Counted from the stretch's first letter, positions 1 to 8,996 are shown. The stretch is DNA of 43,005 nt from an uncultured Collinsella sp. (GCA_902464565.1 CABQJV010000018.1:1-43005), one strand, 5' to 3'. Notes: generated from the letters alone by a model not told the origin. Numbers and translations are program-made.

Positions 1-12
1 GTGAAAATGAAG

Positions 13-44
13 AAGGGGGAGGCCTCGCGGCCTCCCCCTTTTTT
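13..44 (+). terminator. Rho-independent terminator of an upstream gene
   Basis: A 10-bp GC-rich stem (15-24 with 29-38) closes on a TCGC loop and is followed by six T residues. The T-run is on the + strand, so it should terminate a + strand gene lying before the window. Confidence 0.8.
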
Positions 45-110
45 CGCTAACACTTCACAATGTAGTTGCATTTCACCCGTGACCCGGTTGGGCTTATGGG
101 AAATGAGCCT

Positions 111-578
111 TTATTTAAAGACAATAAATCGAATCACAAGGGCAACTGCTATGACCACAATAATCAAAAGTAGCAATTGGAGTCGATGCTGCTTACGTCG
201 TTTACTTGATGAAACGAAGATCGTTTTCCCTTGTTTTGGCGTCTCGAGATAACGAGCCGAATGCGTTAAGGTTTGCTTAGGTCGAGGACCTCTTTGCTGC
301 CGAGTTACGGGCGTTTTCGTCGGGTCGTCATTGATCGCGCTGTTTTTTGATAACGGTGCATCTTTCAGATATACGGGATCGCTCGATGCGACGCCCATGT
401 GCTTACGTCCCGTCTGGGCATCCTCGAGCGTTTGATATCGATTTCTCGTCACATACTCGGGCTCTGGATCATTAATGGGCTCTTGTGAGATGTGGGGGCG
501 ATGGAACCGTGGCGGCTGTGTGGAAGTATCTTCCCCCTGCGTCGGCATAAACATATTGTTCTGGTTTTGGTCGTCCAT
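111..578 (-). CDS. Tail-anchored membrane protein of unknown function
   Basis: This gene encodes 155 residues that I do not recognise as a named family. The first ~120 residues are polar, rich in Q, R, T and P, and contain no obvious fold motif. A basic stretch (KRRKQHR, near residue 127) is followed by a single hydrophobic helix of about 21 residues (LLLLIIVVIAVALVIRF) that ends almost at the C-terminus. That layout predicts a cytoplasmic domain held by a C-terminal membrane anchor with the basic residues on the inner face. The ATG at 578 is preceded by AAAGGGC as a plausible ribosome binding site. It is transcribed away from hsp20, and its 3' end faces the terminator at 13-44. Function is unknown. 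Confidence 0.65.
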   Translation of the reverse strand: MDDQNQNNMFMPTQGEDTSTQPPRFHRPHISQEPINDPEPEYVTRNRYQTLEDAQTGRKHMGVASSDPVYLKDAPLSKNSAINDDPTKTPVTRQQRGPRPKQTLTHSARYLETPKQGKTIFVSSSKRRKQHRLQLLLLIIVVIAVALVIRFIVFK

Positions 579-760
579 GATGCCCTTTAGCTCGTTACCA
601 ACAACGTGTACGCGCTCATTGTAAGCCCCTTGTTATTTGTAGCTGTGGACATACTCGTTATTTAAGCTCTGGTTCAAAGAACCTTAACCTTCCTAAAACC
701 TGAGTCATATACACTTAGATATGCTTATAGTACTGGACTCAAAAAACTTTATAGTCGATG

Positions 761-789
761 TATATATGAACACCAGGTGGGCATATATA
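761..789. promoter_or_regulatory. 29-bp palindromic operator candidate upstream of hsp20
   Basis: TATATATG (761-768) and CATATATA (782-789) are perfect inverted arms around a second inner palindrome CACC-A-GGTG (771-779), all centred on base 775. Only the two bases between the arms mismatch. The right arm holds a TATATAA sequence that could serve as the -10 box about 65 bp before the hsp20 start. A looser pair, TGAGTC (701-706) and GACTCA (736-741), lies further upstream. It does not match the usual HspR HAIR or HrcA CIRCE consensus. Confidence 0.5.
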
Positions 790-855
790 AGAGCGTCAAA
801 AGAAGTCCCAGTCACCTAGAAGATGACTCGGCAGTCCTATAAAGGAGTGGTAAAC

Positions 856-1287
856 ATGGCAAGCATGGTTCCTTATCGTTCGGTTTTTGGCGTTCGTCCC
901 TCTGCAAGCTCGCTGTTCGATCTGTTTGATGATATGAGCGACCTAGCGAACAACTCGATTGCCTCTAAGGCGTTCCCCGTTGACGTTGAGGATAAGGGCG
1001 ATGGCTATGAGGTCAAGGCTTATCTGACCGGTGTTGCCAAGGACGATATCGATGTCGAGCTTAACGAGGGCCGTCTGTCCATTAGCGTGAATGTCGAGGA
1101 AAACGAGGAGAACGAGGGCAAGAACTTCCTGCAGAAGGAGTTCAGCTCGTACAGCGCGACGCGTGGCGTGTATCTTAAGGACGCTTCGAGCGAGGGCCTC
1201 TCGGCTAAGTACGCTGACGGCATCCTGACCGTTACGGTTCCCAAGATCGTCGAGAAGAAGAACGTTACGAAGATTTCCATCGACTAA
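856..1287 (+). CDS. Hsp20-family small heat-shock protein
   Basis: Hsp20 proteins are ATP-independent holdases that bind unfolding proteins in the cytoplasm as large oligomers. This one is 143 residues. An N-terminal arm (FDLFDDMSDLAN) leads into the alpha-crystallin domain from about residue 35 (FPVDVEDKGDGYEVKAYLTG) to the conserved strand GILTVTVPK near residue 128. The C-terminus carries an I-x-I motif (KISID), used for oligomer contacts in this family. I chose ATG 856 because AGGAG lies at 842-846 with good spacing; the reading frame stays open to 823, but no ribosome site supports that start. The gene stands alone between a palindromic promoter region and a strong bidirectional terminator, which suggests stress-specific control by a dedicated repressor. 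Confidence 0.93.
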   Translation: MASMVPYRSVFGVRPSASSLFDLFDDMSDLANNSIASKAFPVDVEDKGDGYEVKAYLTGVAKDDIDVELNEGRLSISVNVEENEENEGKNFLQKEFSSYSATRGVYLKDASSEGLSAKYADGILTVTVPKIVEKKNVTKISID

Positions 1288-1310
1288 CTTCGTTGGTGTT
1301 CTGCGCTATT

Positions 1311-1362
1311 AAAAGACAGCAAAAGGGGCTGGGAAGCGATTCCCGGCCCCTTTTGCTGTCTA
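1311..1362. terminator. Bidirectional terminator between hsp20 and the metallo-hydrolase gene
   Basis: Arms at 1315-1334 and 1341-1360 form a 20-bp stem with one G-T wobble. A-rich and T-rich stretches inside the stem provide U-tracts in both directions. It separates two convergent genes. Confidence 0.85.
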
Positions 1363-1369
1363 GGACAGT

Positions 1370-2179
1370 CTATTGGAAGGTTGCTGGCCGATACTGGCTT
1401 GCGGGGCATATCGAGAGTTTTCGCGATCCTTGGAGAAGGGTGGCGGAGCTACCAACCTCGTCATCCAGGGTTGCGGCTAGAGCTTTGGCATAGCTTTTGA
1501 CGGTAAGGCTCGGACGATTGTTATCTTGGCTGATATGCATAGCAATAAGCTGTTCGGTGCGATCGGTAACAAGTTCGCGTGCGGCTTCGGCGGCTTGCTC
1601 GTTGGAGAGGTGTCCCCTTGCAGACAGGATGCGCTCCTGAAGAAAGCGGGGATATTCTCCCTCGCGCAGCATGGTCACATCGTGATTGCTTTCGAGTGCG
1701 AGGACTCGGCAATCTTCGAGGGTGTTCATGGCTTGGCTCGATAGCTCACCGGTGTCGGTGGCAAAGCCGATGGAATCATCGAGGGCGTCGAATCGATAGT
1801 CGACTGGATTTATGACATCGTGTGATGTTGAGTAGGTTTGCACCTGGATGCCGGCAATGGATAGGGTGTCACCGGGATCGAATTCCTCGACAGGCAGATG
1901 CGAAAGATTTTCTTTGCTCGAAAGTGTGCCCCTGCTGGCAAAGAGGGGACCGTGCCAGTGCTTGCACCAGACATCGAGACCCTTGATGTGATCGCTATGC
2001 TCATGAGTAATGAGAAGAGCCGAGATGTTGTCTGCCGAGAGCCCCAGTTCCGCCATGCGCTTTAATGTCTCGCGGCGAGAAAGACCGTCGTCAATCATGA
2101 TGAGCCCCCGGGGGCCTTCGATGAGCGCGCAGTTGCCTTTTGAGCCGCTGCCAAGGATATGAAGGTGCAGACAAGACAT
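1370..2179 (-). CDS. WalJ/YycJ-like MBL-fold metallo-hydrolase
   Basis: This 269-residue protein has the metallo-beta-lactamase fold. It opens with LHILGSGSKGNCALI, typical of the YycJ/WalJ group, and carries the metal-binding HEHSDH motif at residues 59-64, then further histidines and aspartates (TSHD, TDTG, ESNHD). Members bind two divalent metals and hydrolyse phosphoester bonds; in Firmicutes WalJ is linked to DNA or cell-wall homeostasis, but its substrate there is not settled. The frame extends to 2260, but homology begins at the ATG at 2179, which also leaves room for a separate promoter to the divergent tilS. No walRK two-component genes are nearby, so the regulatory link seen in Firmicutes is not supported here. 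Confidence 0.85.
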   Translation of the reverse strand: MSCLHLHILGSGSKGNCALIEGPRGLIMIDDGLSRRETLKRMAELGLSADNISALLITHEHSDHIKGLDVWCKHWHGPLFASRGTLSSKENLSHLPVEEFDPGDTLSIAGIQVQTYSTSHDVINPVDYRFDALDDSIGFATDTGELSSQAMNTLEDCRVLALESNHDVTMLREGEYPRFLQERILSARGHLSNEQAAEAARELVTDRTEQLIAMHISQDNNRPSLTVKSYAKALAATLDDEVGSSATLLQGSRKLSICPASQYRPATFQ

Positions 2180-2227
2180 AAGATTCCAAAGGATACAATG
2201 GGTGCGAACGAATAGAGGAGGAAGCAA

Positions 2228-3769
2228 ATGCCAACGGTATCTCAGCATTATGGACACCATGCTGCATCGTGGGCCGATGATAAGGCCCTGGCAACGCGGC
2301 AGACGGCTGCCCCCGTGGTGCTCATGGTATCAGGTGGTGCGGACTCGACGGCTTTGCTCCTTATGGCGTGCACATCAAAGCTGGATATTCTGGATGGGCG
2401 TGGTGTAGCCCCCATCGCGCGCGAGCGGCTGCACGTGCTGCATGTGAACCATCATCTGCGCGGCGAGGCATCCGATGGCGACGAAGCCTTTGTGCGCGGC
2501 CTATGCGCACAATATGGCTTGCCGCTGTGTGTTGAGCATGCCTATTTTGATGATGAATCGGGCAATATCGAGGCGGCTGCCCGCGAGGTGCGCTATGCCG
2601 CGGCGCGGAGGTATGTCCGCGAGCTCTGCGCCCAGACGGGGGCACCGCGAACGGCGGCTCGTATCTGCACCGCGCACACGTCTTCGGATCGCGCGGAAAC
2701 GTTTTTGATGAACGCGATTAAGGGTTCGGGGCCCGCTGGTCTATCGAGCATTCCTCGCCGGAGGAATATCGTGGTGCGTCCCTTGCTCGACCTGACTCAT
2801 GATGAGCTCGTGGGCTATCTGCAGGTGCATGGTCAGCCGTGGCGAGAGGACGAGAGCAACGAGGACGTGTCGTACTTGCGCAACTACGTGCGCCATCGAG
2901 TGATACCGGTGGTGGCGCAGCGCAACGCGAACGTCTGTAAGACGATTGGCAGCGCTTGTGAAATTCTGGGCGACGAAGACGCCTTTCTTTCCCAGCTTTC
3001 CGCACAGGCGTTTCGAAGCTGCCTGCGTAAGGAGGCAGCGGGTGCACTGGTCCTTGACGCTCGCCGACTGGCCGCGGCCGAGGTGGTGATTGCTCGGCGC
3101 ATGGTGCGACTGGCAATTAAGCGTATCGACCCAGACGCTCGCCCGGAGATGCGGCATGTGGAGCGCGTGCTCGCCTGTGTCGCCGAAGGCTCGGGTTCGG
3201 TCACGCTGCCGGCGGGAATCGATGCGCGCGTGGAGTTTGGCATGCTGTCATTCAAGGCCCCGGCGGCGCGCGAGGGGTTAGTTGCCGATTGGGTCACCAT
3301 TCCCGGTCGATTGCCGCTGGGGGCGGGCCGCATCCTGGTGGCAGAGCCGATGTCTGTGGAGCCGGGGTGTGATATTGTGCGCCGTGCCCGCGAGCTCGCG
3401 GGTGCCGGAGGGGTGGCCGCTATGGTGGATGCCGCGACGCTGGGCTTTGCCGATCGCGATAGCGAACGGATGCTCGCCGGCTCGCGCGGGGAGATTCCCG
3501 CCGAGGCGCGTTTGGCGCGTCTATGGGTAGACGGTCCTGCGCCGGGGGATGTGATGTGTCCGTTGGGCATGAGTGGGCGAAGTAAGAAGGTATCCGACCT
3601 GCTCAACGAGGCTCGTATTCCTGTTTCTGAGCGCGCAGGCGTTCCCGTGGTGAGAACGGCTCCGGGAGGTGCCGTGGTATGGGTCGCAGGCGTTCGCGCG
3701 GACGAGCGTTTTAAATGCACGGCCGCAACGCGCGTGGCGTATCTGCTTCGTGTGGTCGATGCGGAATAG
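2228..3769 (+). CDS. tilS: tRNA(Ile)-lysidine synthase TilS
   Basis: TilS ligates lysine to C34 of the CAU-anticodon tRNA-Ile using ATP, so that the tRNA reads AUA. The protein is 513 residues. It has the PP-loop SGGADS at residues 35-40, HVNHHLRG a little further on, and the HTSSDRAETFLM stretch that is typical of the family. A C-terminal TilS domain with FKCTAATR near the end is present. GAGGAGGAAG at 2215-2224 fixes the ATG at 2228. The N-terminal ~28 residues before the PP-loop strand look poorly conserved. It starts the tilS-hpt-ftsH cluster found in many Gram-positive bacteria; 147 bp separate it from hpt, so hpt may also have its own promoter. Confidence 0.95.
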   Translation: MPTVSQHYGHHAASWADDKALATRQTAAPVVLMVSGGADSTALLLMACTSKLDILDGRGVAPIARERLHVLHVNHHLRGEASDGDEAFVRGLCAQYGLPLCVEHAYFDDESGNIEAAAREVRYAAARRYVRELCAQTGAPRTAARICTAHTSSDRAETFLMNAIKGSGPAGLSSIPRRRNIVVRPLLDLTHDELVGYLQVHGQPWREDESNEDVSYLRNYVRHRVIPVVAQRNANVCKTIGSACEILGDEDAFLSQLSAQAFRSCLRKEAAGALVLDARRLAAAEVVIARRMVRLAIKRIDPDARPEMRHVERVLACVAEGSGSVTLPAGIDARVEFGMLSFKAPAAREGLVADWVTIPGRLPLGAGRILVAEPMSVEPGCDIVRRARELAGAGGVAAMVDAATLGFADRDSERMLAGSRGEIPAEARLARLWVDGPAPGDVMCPLGMSGRSKKVSDLLNEARIPVSERAGVPVVRTAPGGAVVWVAGVRADERFKCTAATRVAYLLRVVDAE

Positions 3770-3916
3770 CGTCCCACGCCAGCTATTCTGTGCGACGTTG
3801 ACGGTATTCCCGCGCTGATGGCGTACGGGCTGGAAAATATACCCCGTGCGCTGCTAGAATGTGAAGTTCGCGTCCATACGGCGGTGTGTGGGCGATAAGC
3901 ACAAGAAAGGGTTGTC

Positions 3917-4465
3917 ATGGCTTCTCAACATCCGGATATCGAGAAGGTTCTGTTTACGCAGGAGGATATCGACGGTATCGTCTCTCGCCTAGGCGAGCAG
4001 ATTACTCGCGACTACGCGGGTAAGGATCTGGTGCTGATTGCGGTTCTGCGCGGCGCCGTGGTCTTTATGGGCGACCTGATGCGCAAGATCGAGCTGCCGA
4101 CCAACATCGATTTCATGGCTGTTTCGAGCTATGGCGACGGTGTGAAGTCCTCGGGTATCGTGCGTATCATTAAGGACCTGGATATCGACATCCGCGGTCG
4201 CGACGTGCTGATCGTCGAGGACATTCTGGACTCGGGCCTGACGCTCAAGTATCTGATGAAGAACCTCGAGAGCCGCAAGCCCGCTTCTCTGGAGGTCGCC
4301 GCCTTCCTGTGGAAGGACGTTGAGGACCGTACCTCGGCCATCACGCCCAAGTATGTTGGAACCCATTGCCCCGATGCCTTTGTGGTGGGCTACGGCCTCG
4401 ACTATGCCGAGCGCTATCGTAACCTTCCGTATCTGGGCATTTTGAAACCGGAGGTTTATTCGTAA
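3917..4465 (+). CDS. hpt: Hypoxanthine phosphoribosyltransferase
   Basis: Hpt salvages hypoxanthine and guanine by transferring phosphoribose from PRPP to give IMP and GMP in the cytoplasm. The 182-residue length is normal. The PRPP-binding loop is visible as LIVEDILDSGLT at residues 98-109, with acidic residues E101 and D102. The early VLRGAVVFMGDL and SSYGDG loops and the late DAFVVGYGLDYAERYRNL stretch are also typical. The ATG follows AGAAAGGG. Its stop codon lies one base from the ftsH start, so the two are almost certainly co-transcribed and perhaps translationally coupled. Confidence 0.96.
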   Translation: MASQHPDIEKVLFTQEDIDGIVSRLGEQITRDYAGKDLVLIAVLRGAVVFMGDLMRKIELPTNIDFMAVSSYGDGVKSSGIVRIIKDLDIDIRGRDVLIVEDILDSGLTLKYLMKNLESRKPASLEVAAFLWKDVEDRTSAITPKYVGTHCPDAFVVGYGLDYAERYRNLPYLGILKPEVYS

Positions 4466-4466
4466 G

Positions 4467-6605
4467 ATGCCCGACGACCGTAACGATAACAATTCCCAGA
4501 CTCCCCGGGAGCCTAAGATCCCGGGGATGCCCGGAGGCAAGAAGCCCACGCGTACGGGCTGGCTGTATTTTATTTTGGCTTGCGCGCTTCTGGGCTACGC
4601 CTTCTTTAACATGGGCTCCGGCTTTGCCAATTCCAGCAATACCGTAAAGCTCGCGACGAGCGAGATGGTCAACGCCATCAAGCAGGATCGCGTCGAAGAT
4701 CTGACCTATACGGTTCAAGACGGAAGCGTGACGGGTCATTACTGGAAGACGAAGAAGGACAAGGGCGATACGAGCGAGCTCAAGAGCTTCTCCTCGACCT
4801 ATGTCGGCTCCGATTCGCTTGCCGAGCTTATGGCGGAGCACTCCGATACCAAGTACATCGTCAACACCAATGATCCCGATTTTTGGGGCGACCTGGCGAT
4901 GAGCGTGCTTCCAACGATCGCCCTGATCGCCATCATGTTCTACTTTATGCGCCAGATGATGGGCGCCAACAACAGGAACATGCAGTTTGGCAAGACCAAC
5001 GCCAAGACCAACGAGGCCACGCGCCCCAAGGTCAAGTTTGAAGACGTTGCCGGCGTGGACGAGGCGGTCGAGGAGCTCGAGGAGATCCGTGACTTTTTGA
5101 GCGATCCCGATCGCTATCGCAAGCTGGGCGCCAAGATTCCGCGCGGCGTGTTGCTGGTGGGCCCTCCGGGCACTGGTAAAACGCTGCTGGCCAAGGCCGT
5201 TGCCGGCGAGGCGGGCGTGCCGTTCTTTAGCATCTCGGGCTCCGACTTTGTCGAGATGTTCGTGGGTGTCGGCGCCAGCCGTGTGCGTGACCTCTTTAAG
5301 GAGGCCAAGTCCCAGGCCCCGTCGATCATCTTCATCGATGAGATCGATGCCGTGGGACGTCAGCGCGGAGCTGGCTTGGGCGGCGGTCACGATGAGCGCG
5401 AGCAGACGCTCAACCAGCTGCTGGTCGAGATGGACGGTTTTGAGGAGAGCGAGTCGGTCATCCTGATCGCCGCGACCAACCGTCCTGACATCCTGGATCC
5501 GGCATTGCTGCGTCCCGGTCGTTTTGACCGTCAGGTTACGGTCGACCGTCCGGATGTGAAGGGCCGCGAGCAGATCTTGCGCGTGCATGCTGAGAACAAG
5601 CCGATGGACGAGGATGTGAAGTTTGAGAAGCTCGCCCAAATGACCGTTGGCTTCACCGGCGCCGATCTGGCAAATCTGCTCAACGAGTCTGCGCTGCTGG
5701 CTGCCCGCCGCCATCGTTCCGTGATCTCGATGGACGAGGTCGAGGAATCGATGGAGCGCGTGATTGCCGGTCCGCAGCGCAAGGGTCGCGTGATGACCGA
5801 GGCCGAGCGCACCACGATTGCCTACCACGAGAGCGGTCACGCTCTGGTGGGCCACATCCTGGAGCACTCCGATCCGGTTCACAAGATCTCGATCGTCAGC
5901 CGCGGCCAGGCTTTGGGTTACACACTGCAGCTTCCGCAGGAGGATCACTTCCTCAAGACCAAGAACGAGATGCTTGACGAGCTTGCCGTGTTCTTGGGCG
6001 GCCGCGTTGCCGAGGAACTCATGTGCGACGACATTACGTCGGGCGCGAGCAACGATCTGGAGCGCGCGACCAAGATGGCGCGCGAGATGGTCACGCGCTT
6101 GGGCATGAGCGAGGAGCTTGGAACGCAGGTGTTTGGTGAGGCGCAGCATCAGGTATTCCTGGGCCGCGACTATGCCGATCACCAGGATTACTCCGAGGAG
6201 ACGGCGCGTCGCATCGACATCGAGGTCCAGCGCATTATGCGTGAGGCCCATCGTCGTGCGGTCGAGATTTTGGATGCCCGTCGCGACCAGCTCGACCTGA
6301 TGGCCAAGGTACTGCTTGAGCGCGAGACCGTCGAGGGTGACGCCGTGAACGCCCTGCTCGACAACGAGTGGGACGCCTACCTTGAGCGCGAGGGCGATAT
6401 CCTGGCGGCCAAGGAAGAGCGCAACGCCAAGGCAGCCGGCATGCCGACCAAGAAGCGCGCGCCTCGCATGAGCGAGGAGGAGCTGGCGGCCGATGCCGCA
6501 GCATTTGCGCAGGCGGCTATGCAGGAGGATGCCGAAGCCGCATCCGAGACTGCCGATGATGACTGTGTCGTCAATGCCGGTGCCGACACCGACGACGACA
6601 AATAG
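4467..6605 (+). CDS. ftsH: ATP-dependent zinc metalloprotease FtsH
   Basis: FtsH is a membrane-anchored hexameric AAA+ protease that degrades misfolded membrane proteins and short-lived regulators. The 712-residue protein shows a first membrane helix near residues 30-50, an extracytoplasmic segment, and a second helix around 148-168. The AAA module has Walker A GPPGTGKT at 232-239, Walker B FIDEIDAVGRQRG, and the second region of homology ATNRPDILDPALLRPGRFDR. The zinc site HESGH lies at residues 454-458, with the third ligand expected in SGASNDLERAT. The C-terminus has an acidic and alanine-rich tail rather than a folded domain. It follows hpt by one base, which is the conserved order in this cluster. 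Confidence 0.97.
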   Translation: MPDDRNDNNSQTPREPKIPGMPGGKKPTRTGWLYFILACALLGYAFFNMGSGFANSSNTVKLATSEMVNAIKQDRVEDLTYTVQDGSVTGHYWKTKKDKGDTSELKSFSSTYVGSDSLAELMAEHSDTKYIVNTNDPDFWGDLAMSVLPTIALIAIMFYFMRQMMGANNRNMQFGKTNAKTNEATRPKVKFEDVAGVDEAVEELEEIRDFLSDPDRYRKLGAKIPRGVLLVGPPGTGKTLLAKAVAGEAGVPFFSISGSDFVEMFVGVGASRVRDLFKEAKSQAPSIIFIDEIDAVGRQRGAGLGGGHDEREQTLNQLLVEMDGFEESESVILIAATNRPDILDPALLRPGRFDRQVTVDRPDVKGREQILRVHAENKPMDEDVKFEKLAQMTVGFTGADLANLLNESALLAARRHRSVISMDEVEESMERVIAGPQRKGRVMTEAERTTIAYHESGHALVGHILEHSDPVHKISIVSRGQALGYTLQLPQEDHFLKTKNEMLDELAVFLGGRVAEELMCDDITSGASNDLERATKMAREMVTRLGMSEELGTQVFGEAQHQVFLGRDYADHQDYSEETARRIDIEVQRIMREAHRRAVEILDARRDQLDLMAKVLLERETVEGDAVNALLDNEWDAYLEREGDILAAKEERNAKAAGMPTKKRAPRMSEEELAADAAAFAQAAMQEDAEAASETADDDCVVNAGADTDDDK

Positions 6606-6616
6606 TCTTTGTGGTG

Positions 6617-6655
6617 AAAGCCTCCGCGGGGAAACCTGCGGAGGCTTTTCTTTTG
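6617..6655 (+). terminator. Terminator of the tilS-hpt-ftsH cluster
   Basis: AAAGCCTCCGC (6617-6627) pairs with GCGGAGGCTTT (6638-6648), followed by a T-rich stretch. Confidence 0.85.
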
Positions 6656-6687
6656 AGCGATATGGGGCCGTCTGTTGATTGGGGTTG

Positions 6688-6739
6688 ATTGGGGACAGAC
6701 TTAAATGAGTGTTTTCACGCATTTAAGTCTGTCCCCAAT
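6688..6739. repeat. 52-nt hairpin with GGGGACAGAC core
   Basis: The 20-nt arms 6688-6707 and 6720-6739 are perfectly complementary (ATTGGGGACAGACTTAAATG and its complement). Inside them GTG-TTTT-CAC forms a further small stem, leaving one mismatch. The outer flanks continue to pair with one mismatch. It sits just after the ftsH terminator and before the aminotransferase gene. The GGGACAG core recurs in other hairpins of this window, which suggests a REP-like repeat. Confidence 0.75.
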
Positions 6740-6803
6740 TAACATTGCTGCGGCACTTTGCTCGGCTAAAGCGTACAATAGCGCCTATGCGAAAGGGGAA
6801 CAG

Positions 6804-7988
6804 ATGATCAACGAAACTATGTATGCTCGCGGCGCGGAAAGCTCCATCATCCGTGAGATTTTTAGCTATGGCCTTGAGCGCAAGGCGCAGATCGGTGCGG
6901 AAAACGTATTCGATTTTTCGCTGGGCAATCCGAGCGTTCCGGCGCCCGCTGCTGTGGCTGAGTCGATTAAGAAGGCCCTGGAGCTGCCGAGCGACCAGCT
7001 GCACGGCTACACGCCCGCACCGGGCCTGCCGCAATGTCGTGCCGCTGTGGCCGAATCGCTCAACCGCCGCTTTGGCACGAGCTATGAGGGCAAAGATGTA
7101 TTTATGACGGTGGGTGCCGCGGCTTCGCTCACCTGCACGCTCAACGCCGTTACGAACCCGGGCGACGAGGTTATTGTTATCGCCCCGTACTTTCCGGAGT
7201 ATCGCGTTTGGATTGAGAAGGCCGGCTGTACGTGTGTTGAGGCGCTCGCCGATGAAGATACGTTCCAGCTGAGCGTGGACAACGTGCTCAAGGCGATCAG
7301 CGATAAGACGGCGGCCGTCATCATTGACTCTCCCAACAATCCGACCGGTGCCGTATATACATGCGACACGCTGACGCGACTGGCCAATGTTCTGCGCGAG
7401 GCCAACGCTCAGCGCGATCCCGAGAATCCGATTATGCTCATCTCGGATGAGCCGTACCGCGAGATTGTGTACGGTGCCGAGGTGCCTTGGGTGCCCTCGA
7501 TCTACGAGCACACCATCGTGTGCTACTCGTATTCCAAGTCGCTGTCGCTGCCGGGCGAGCGCGTGGGGTGGATCTTGGTTCCCAACACCAATCCGCGGGC
7601 TGCCCGTCTGATGCCGGCTGTTGCGGGTGCTGCCCGTACGCTAGGTTTTGTATGCGCACCGGCACTCTTCCAGCGCGTAATCATCGATTGCATCGATGAG
7701 CCGAGCGATGTCGAGGCCTATGCGCGCAACCGCACCGCGCTTACCGACGCACTAGCGGAGTACGGCTACACCTATGTTGAGCCGGATGGTGCATTCTACC
7801 TGTGGGTGAAGGCGCTGGAACCCGATGCGAATGCGTTTTGCGAGCGTGCAAAGAAGTATGAGTTGCTTGCGGTTCCCTCGGACAGCTTTGGTATGCCGGG
7901 TTGGTTCCGCCTGGGCTATTGCGTGAGTTACGAAACGATTATCAATTCGCTACCCGCTTGGAAACAGTTGGCGGACGAATATCGTTAA
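6804..7988 (+). CDS. Class I/II PLP-dependent aminotransferase
   Basis: This 394-residue protein belongs to fold type I aminotransferases (AspC/DapL-like). The substrate loop FSLGNPSVPAP near residue 40, the cofactor-site asparagine in SPNNPTGAVY, the DEPYREIVY segment and the Schiff-base lysine K245 in YSYSKSLSLPGERVG are all present, with the C-terminal arginine in WFRLGY for carboxylate binding. The amino-acid substrate cannot be told from sequence; aspartate, alanine or another amino acid are options. ATG 6804 follows AAAGGGG at the right distance; the frame stays open upstream through the hairpin repeat but has no ribosome site there. The gene is flanked by its own upstream hairpin and stands apart from ftsH. 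Confidence 0.88.
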   Translation: MINETMYARGAESSIIREIFSYGLERKAQIGAENVFDFSLGNPSVPAPAAVAESIKKALELPSDQLHGYTPAPGLPQCRAAVAESLNRRFGTSYEGKDVFMTVGAAASLTCTLNAVTNPGDEVIVIAPYFPEYRVWIEKAGCTCVEALADEDTFQLSVDNVLKAISDKTAAVIIDSPNNPTGAVYTCDTLTRLANVLREANAQRDPENPIMLISDEPYREIVYGAEVPWVPSIYEHTIVCYSYSKSLSLPGERVGWILVPNTNPRAARLMPAVAGAARTLGFVCAPALFQRVIIDCIDEPSDVEAYARNRTALTDALAEYGYTYVEPDGAFYLWVKALEPDANAFCERAKKYELLAVPSDSFGMPGWFRLGYCVSYETIINSLPAWKQLADEYR

Positions 7989-8153
7989 AAGTAAAGCGCT
8001 CTGCCTACAATGTTTTACGTGAAACGGGGTTTGGTGTTAAGCCGGACCCCGTTGTCATGGACGTTGTGTCTTTGGGATGGAGTGGTTTTACGACTATCGA
8101 AGGCTATGCGTACAATGAATATAAGCGACGGCCGTGCCAGATAAGGAGACCTG

Positions 8154-8975
8154 ATGCCCTACCTGCTTTCTTGTGACATTCATACCCATACGATGTTCTC
8201 TGCGCATGCATATTCGACCATTGAGGAGAATGTGTACTGGGCGGCAGAGCGTGGCCTGCAGGTGCTCGGATCCGCCGACCATCTGAGCTCTATGGTTACG
8301 GCTTGCCCCAATGACCTGCGCAGTTACCAGTTCTTTATCAACCAGGATATCTGGCCGCGCATTTGGAGCGGCGTGCTGGTGCTGCGTGGTGCCGAGGCCG
8401 ATATCGTTTCGCTGAACGGAAGCCTGTTTGGCGAGGACACTCCTGTCACGCTCGATATCGCCGGCGATTCGTACAGCCGTCAGCATTCGCTGTTCGATTT
8501 GGTTACGCGTAATTTGGATTATTTGGTTGCAAGCGTGCATAATCCGCAGATTGCTGAGGGCGCGACGCTGGCCCAGACGACCGAGATGTATATCAATGCC
8601 CTGGAGCACCCCAAGGTGTTCATGCTGGGTCACACGGGGCGTTCGGGCGTGCCGTTCGATATCGACGAGGTGCTGTTGGCAGCTAAGGCCAAGCACAAGA
8701 TTATCGAGATCAACAACCATAGTCTTGAACACGGTGTCGACACTGAGCATTGGGCCGTATGCCGCAAGATTGCCGAGCGCTGCGCCGAGCTGGGCGTGGG
8801 CATTGGCGTTTCGACCGATGCGCACATTGGCATGGCAATTGGTAAGCTCGATTACGCTCGCAAGATGCTCGACGAGATTCACTTCCCGTTGGATCTGATC
8901 GTGACGCGCGATCGCGAGACGCTGCTGCGCGAGATGGCGGCAGCCGGCGTGTGCGATCTGCGCAATGGGATGTAG
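8154..8975 (+). CDS. PHP-domain phosphoesterase (YcdX-like)
   Basis: The 273-residue protein has all metal-binding motifs of the PHP family in order: DIHTHT near residue 8, SADH near 41, GAEADI near 80, VASVHN near 130, LGHTGR near 160, and STDAH near 222. PHP enzymes use a three-metal site to hydrolyse phosphate esters. The YcdX-like subgroup to which the length and motif spacing fit is related to histidinol phosphatase, but no his genes are nearby, so a role in histidine synthesis is not supported. AAGGAG lies just before the ATG. It is probably transcribed from its own promoter in the 165-bp gap after the aminotransferase. Confidence 0.87.
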   Translation: MPYLLSCDIHTHTMFSAHAYSTIEENVYWAAERGLQVLGSADHLSSMVTACPNDLRSYQFFINQDIWPRIWSGVLVLRGAEADIVSLNGSLFGEDTPVTLDIAGDSYSRQHSLFDLVTRNLDYLVASVHNPQIAEGATLAQTTEMYINALEHPKVFMLGHTGRSGVPFDIDEVLLAAKAKHKIIEINNHSLEHGVDTEHWAVCRKIAERCAELGVGIGVSTDAHIGMAIGKLDYARKMLDEIHFPLDLIVTRDRETLLREMAAAGVCDLRNGM

Positions 8976-8996
8976 CGGAATTTATAAACCAAGCGA

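Noticed and set aside
1..252. Open frame of 83 codons at the window start
   Set aside because: It begins inside a terminator hairpin and overlaps the 3' end of a better-supported gene on the other strand.
696..745. HspR (HAIR) or HrcA (CIRCE) site before hsp20
   Set aside because: TGAGTC and GACTCA are present, but 29 bp apart, unlike the 7- or 9-bp spacing of those operators.
4341..6722. Minus-strand open frame of 793 codons opposite ftsH
   Set aside because: It lies entirely antisense to ftsH and the end of hpt, has no recognisable domain and no ribosome site.
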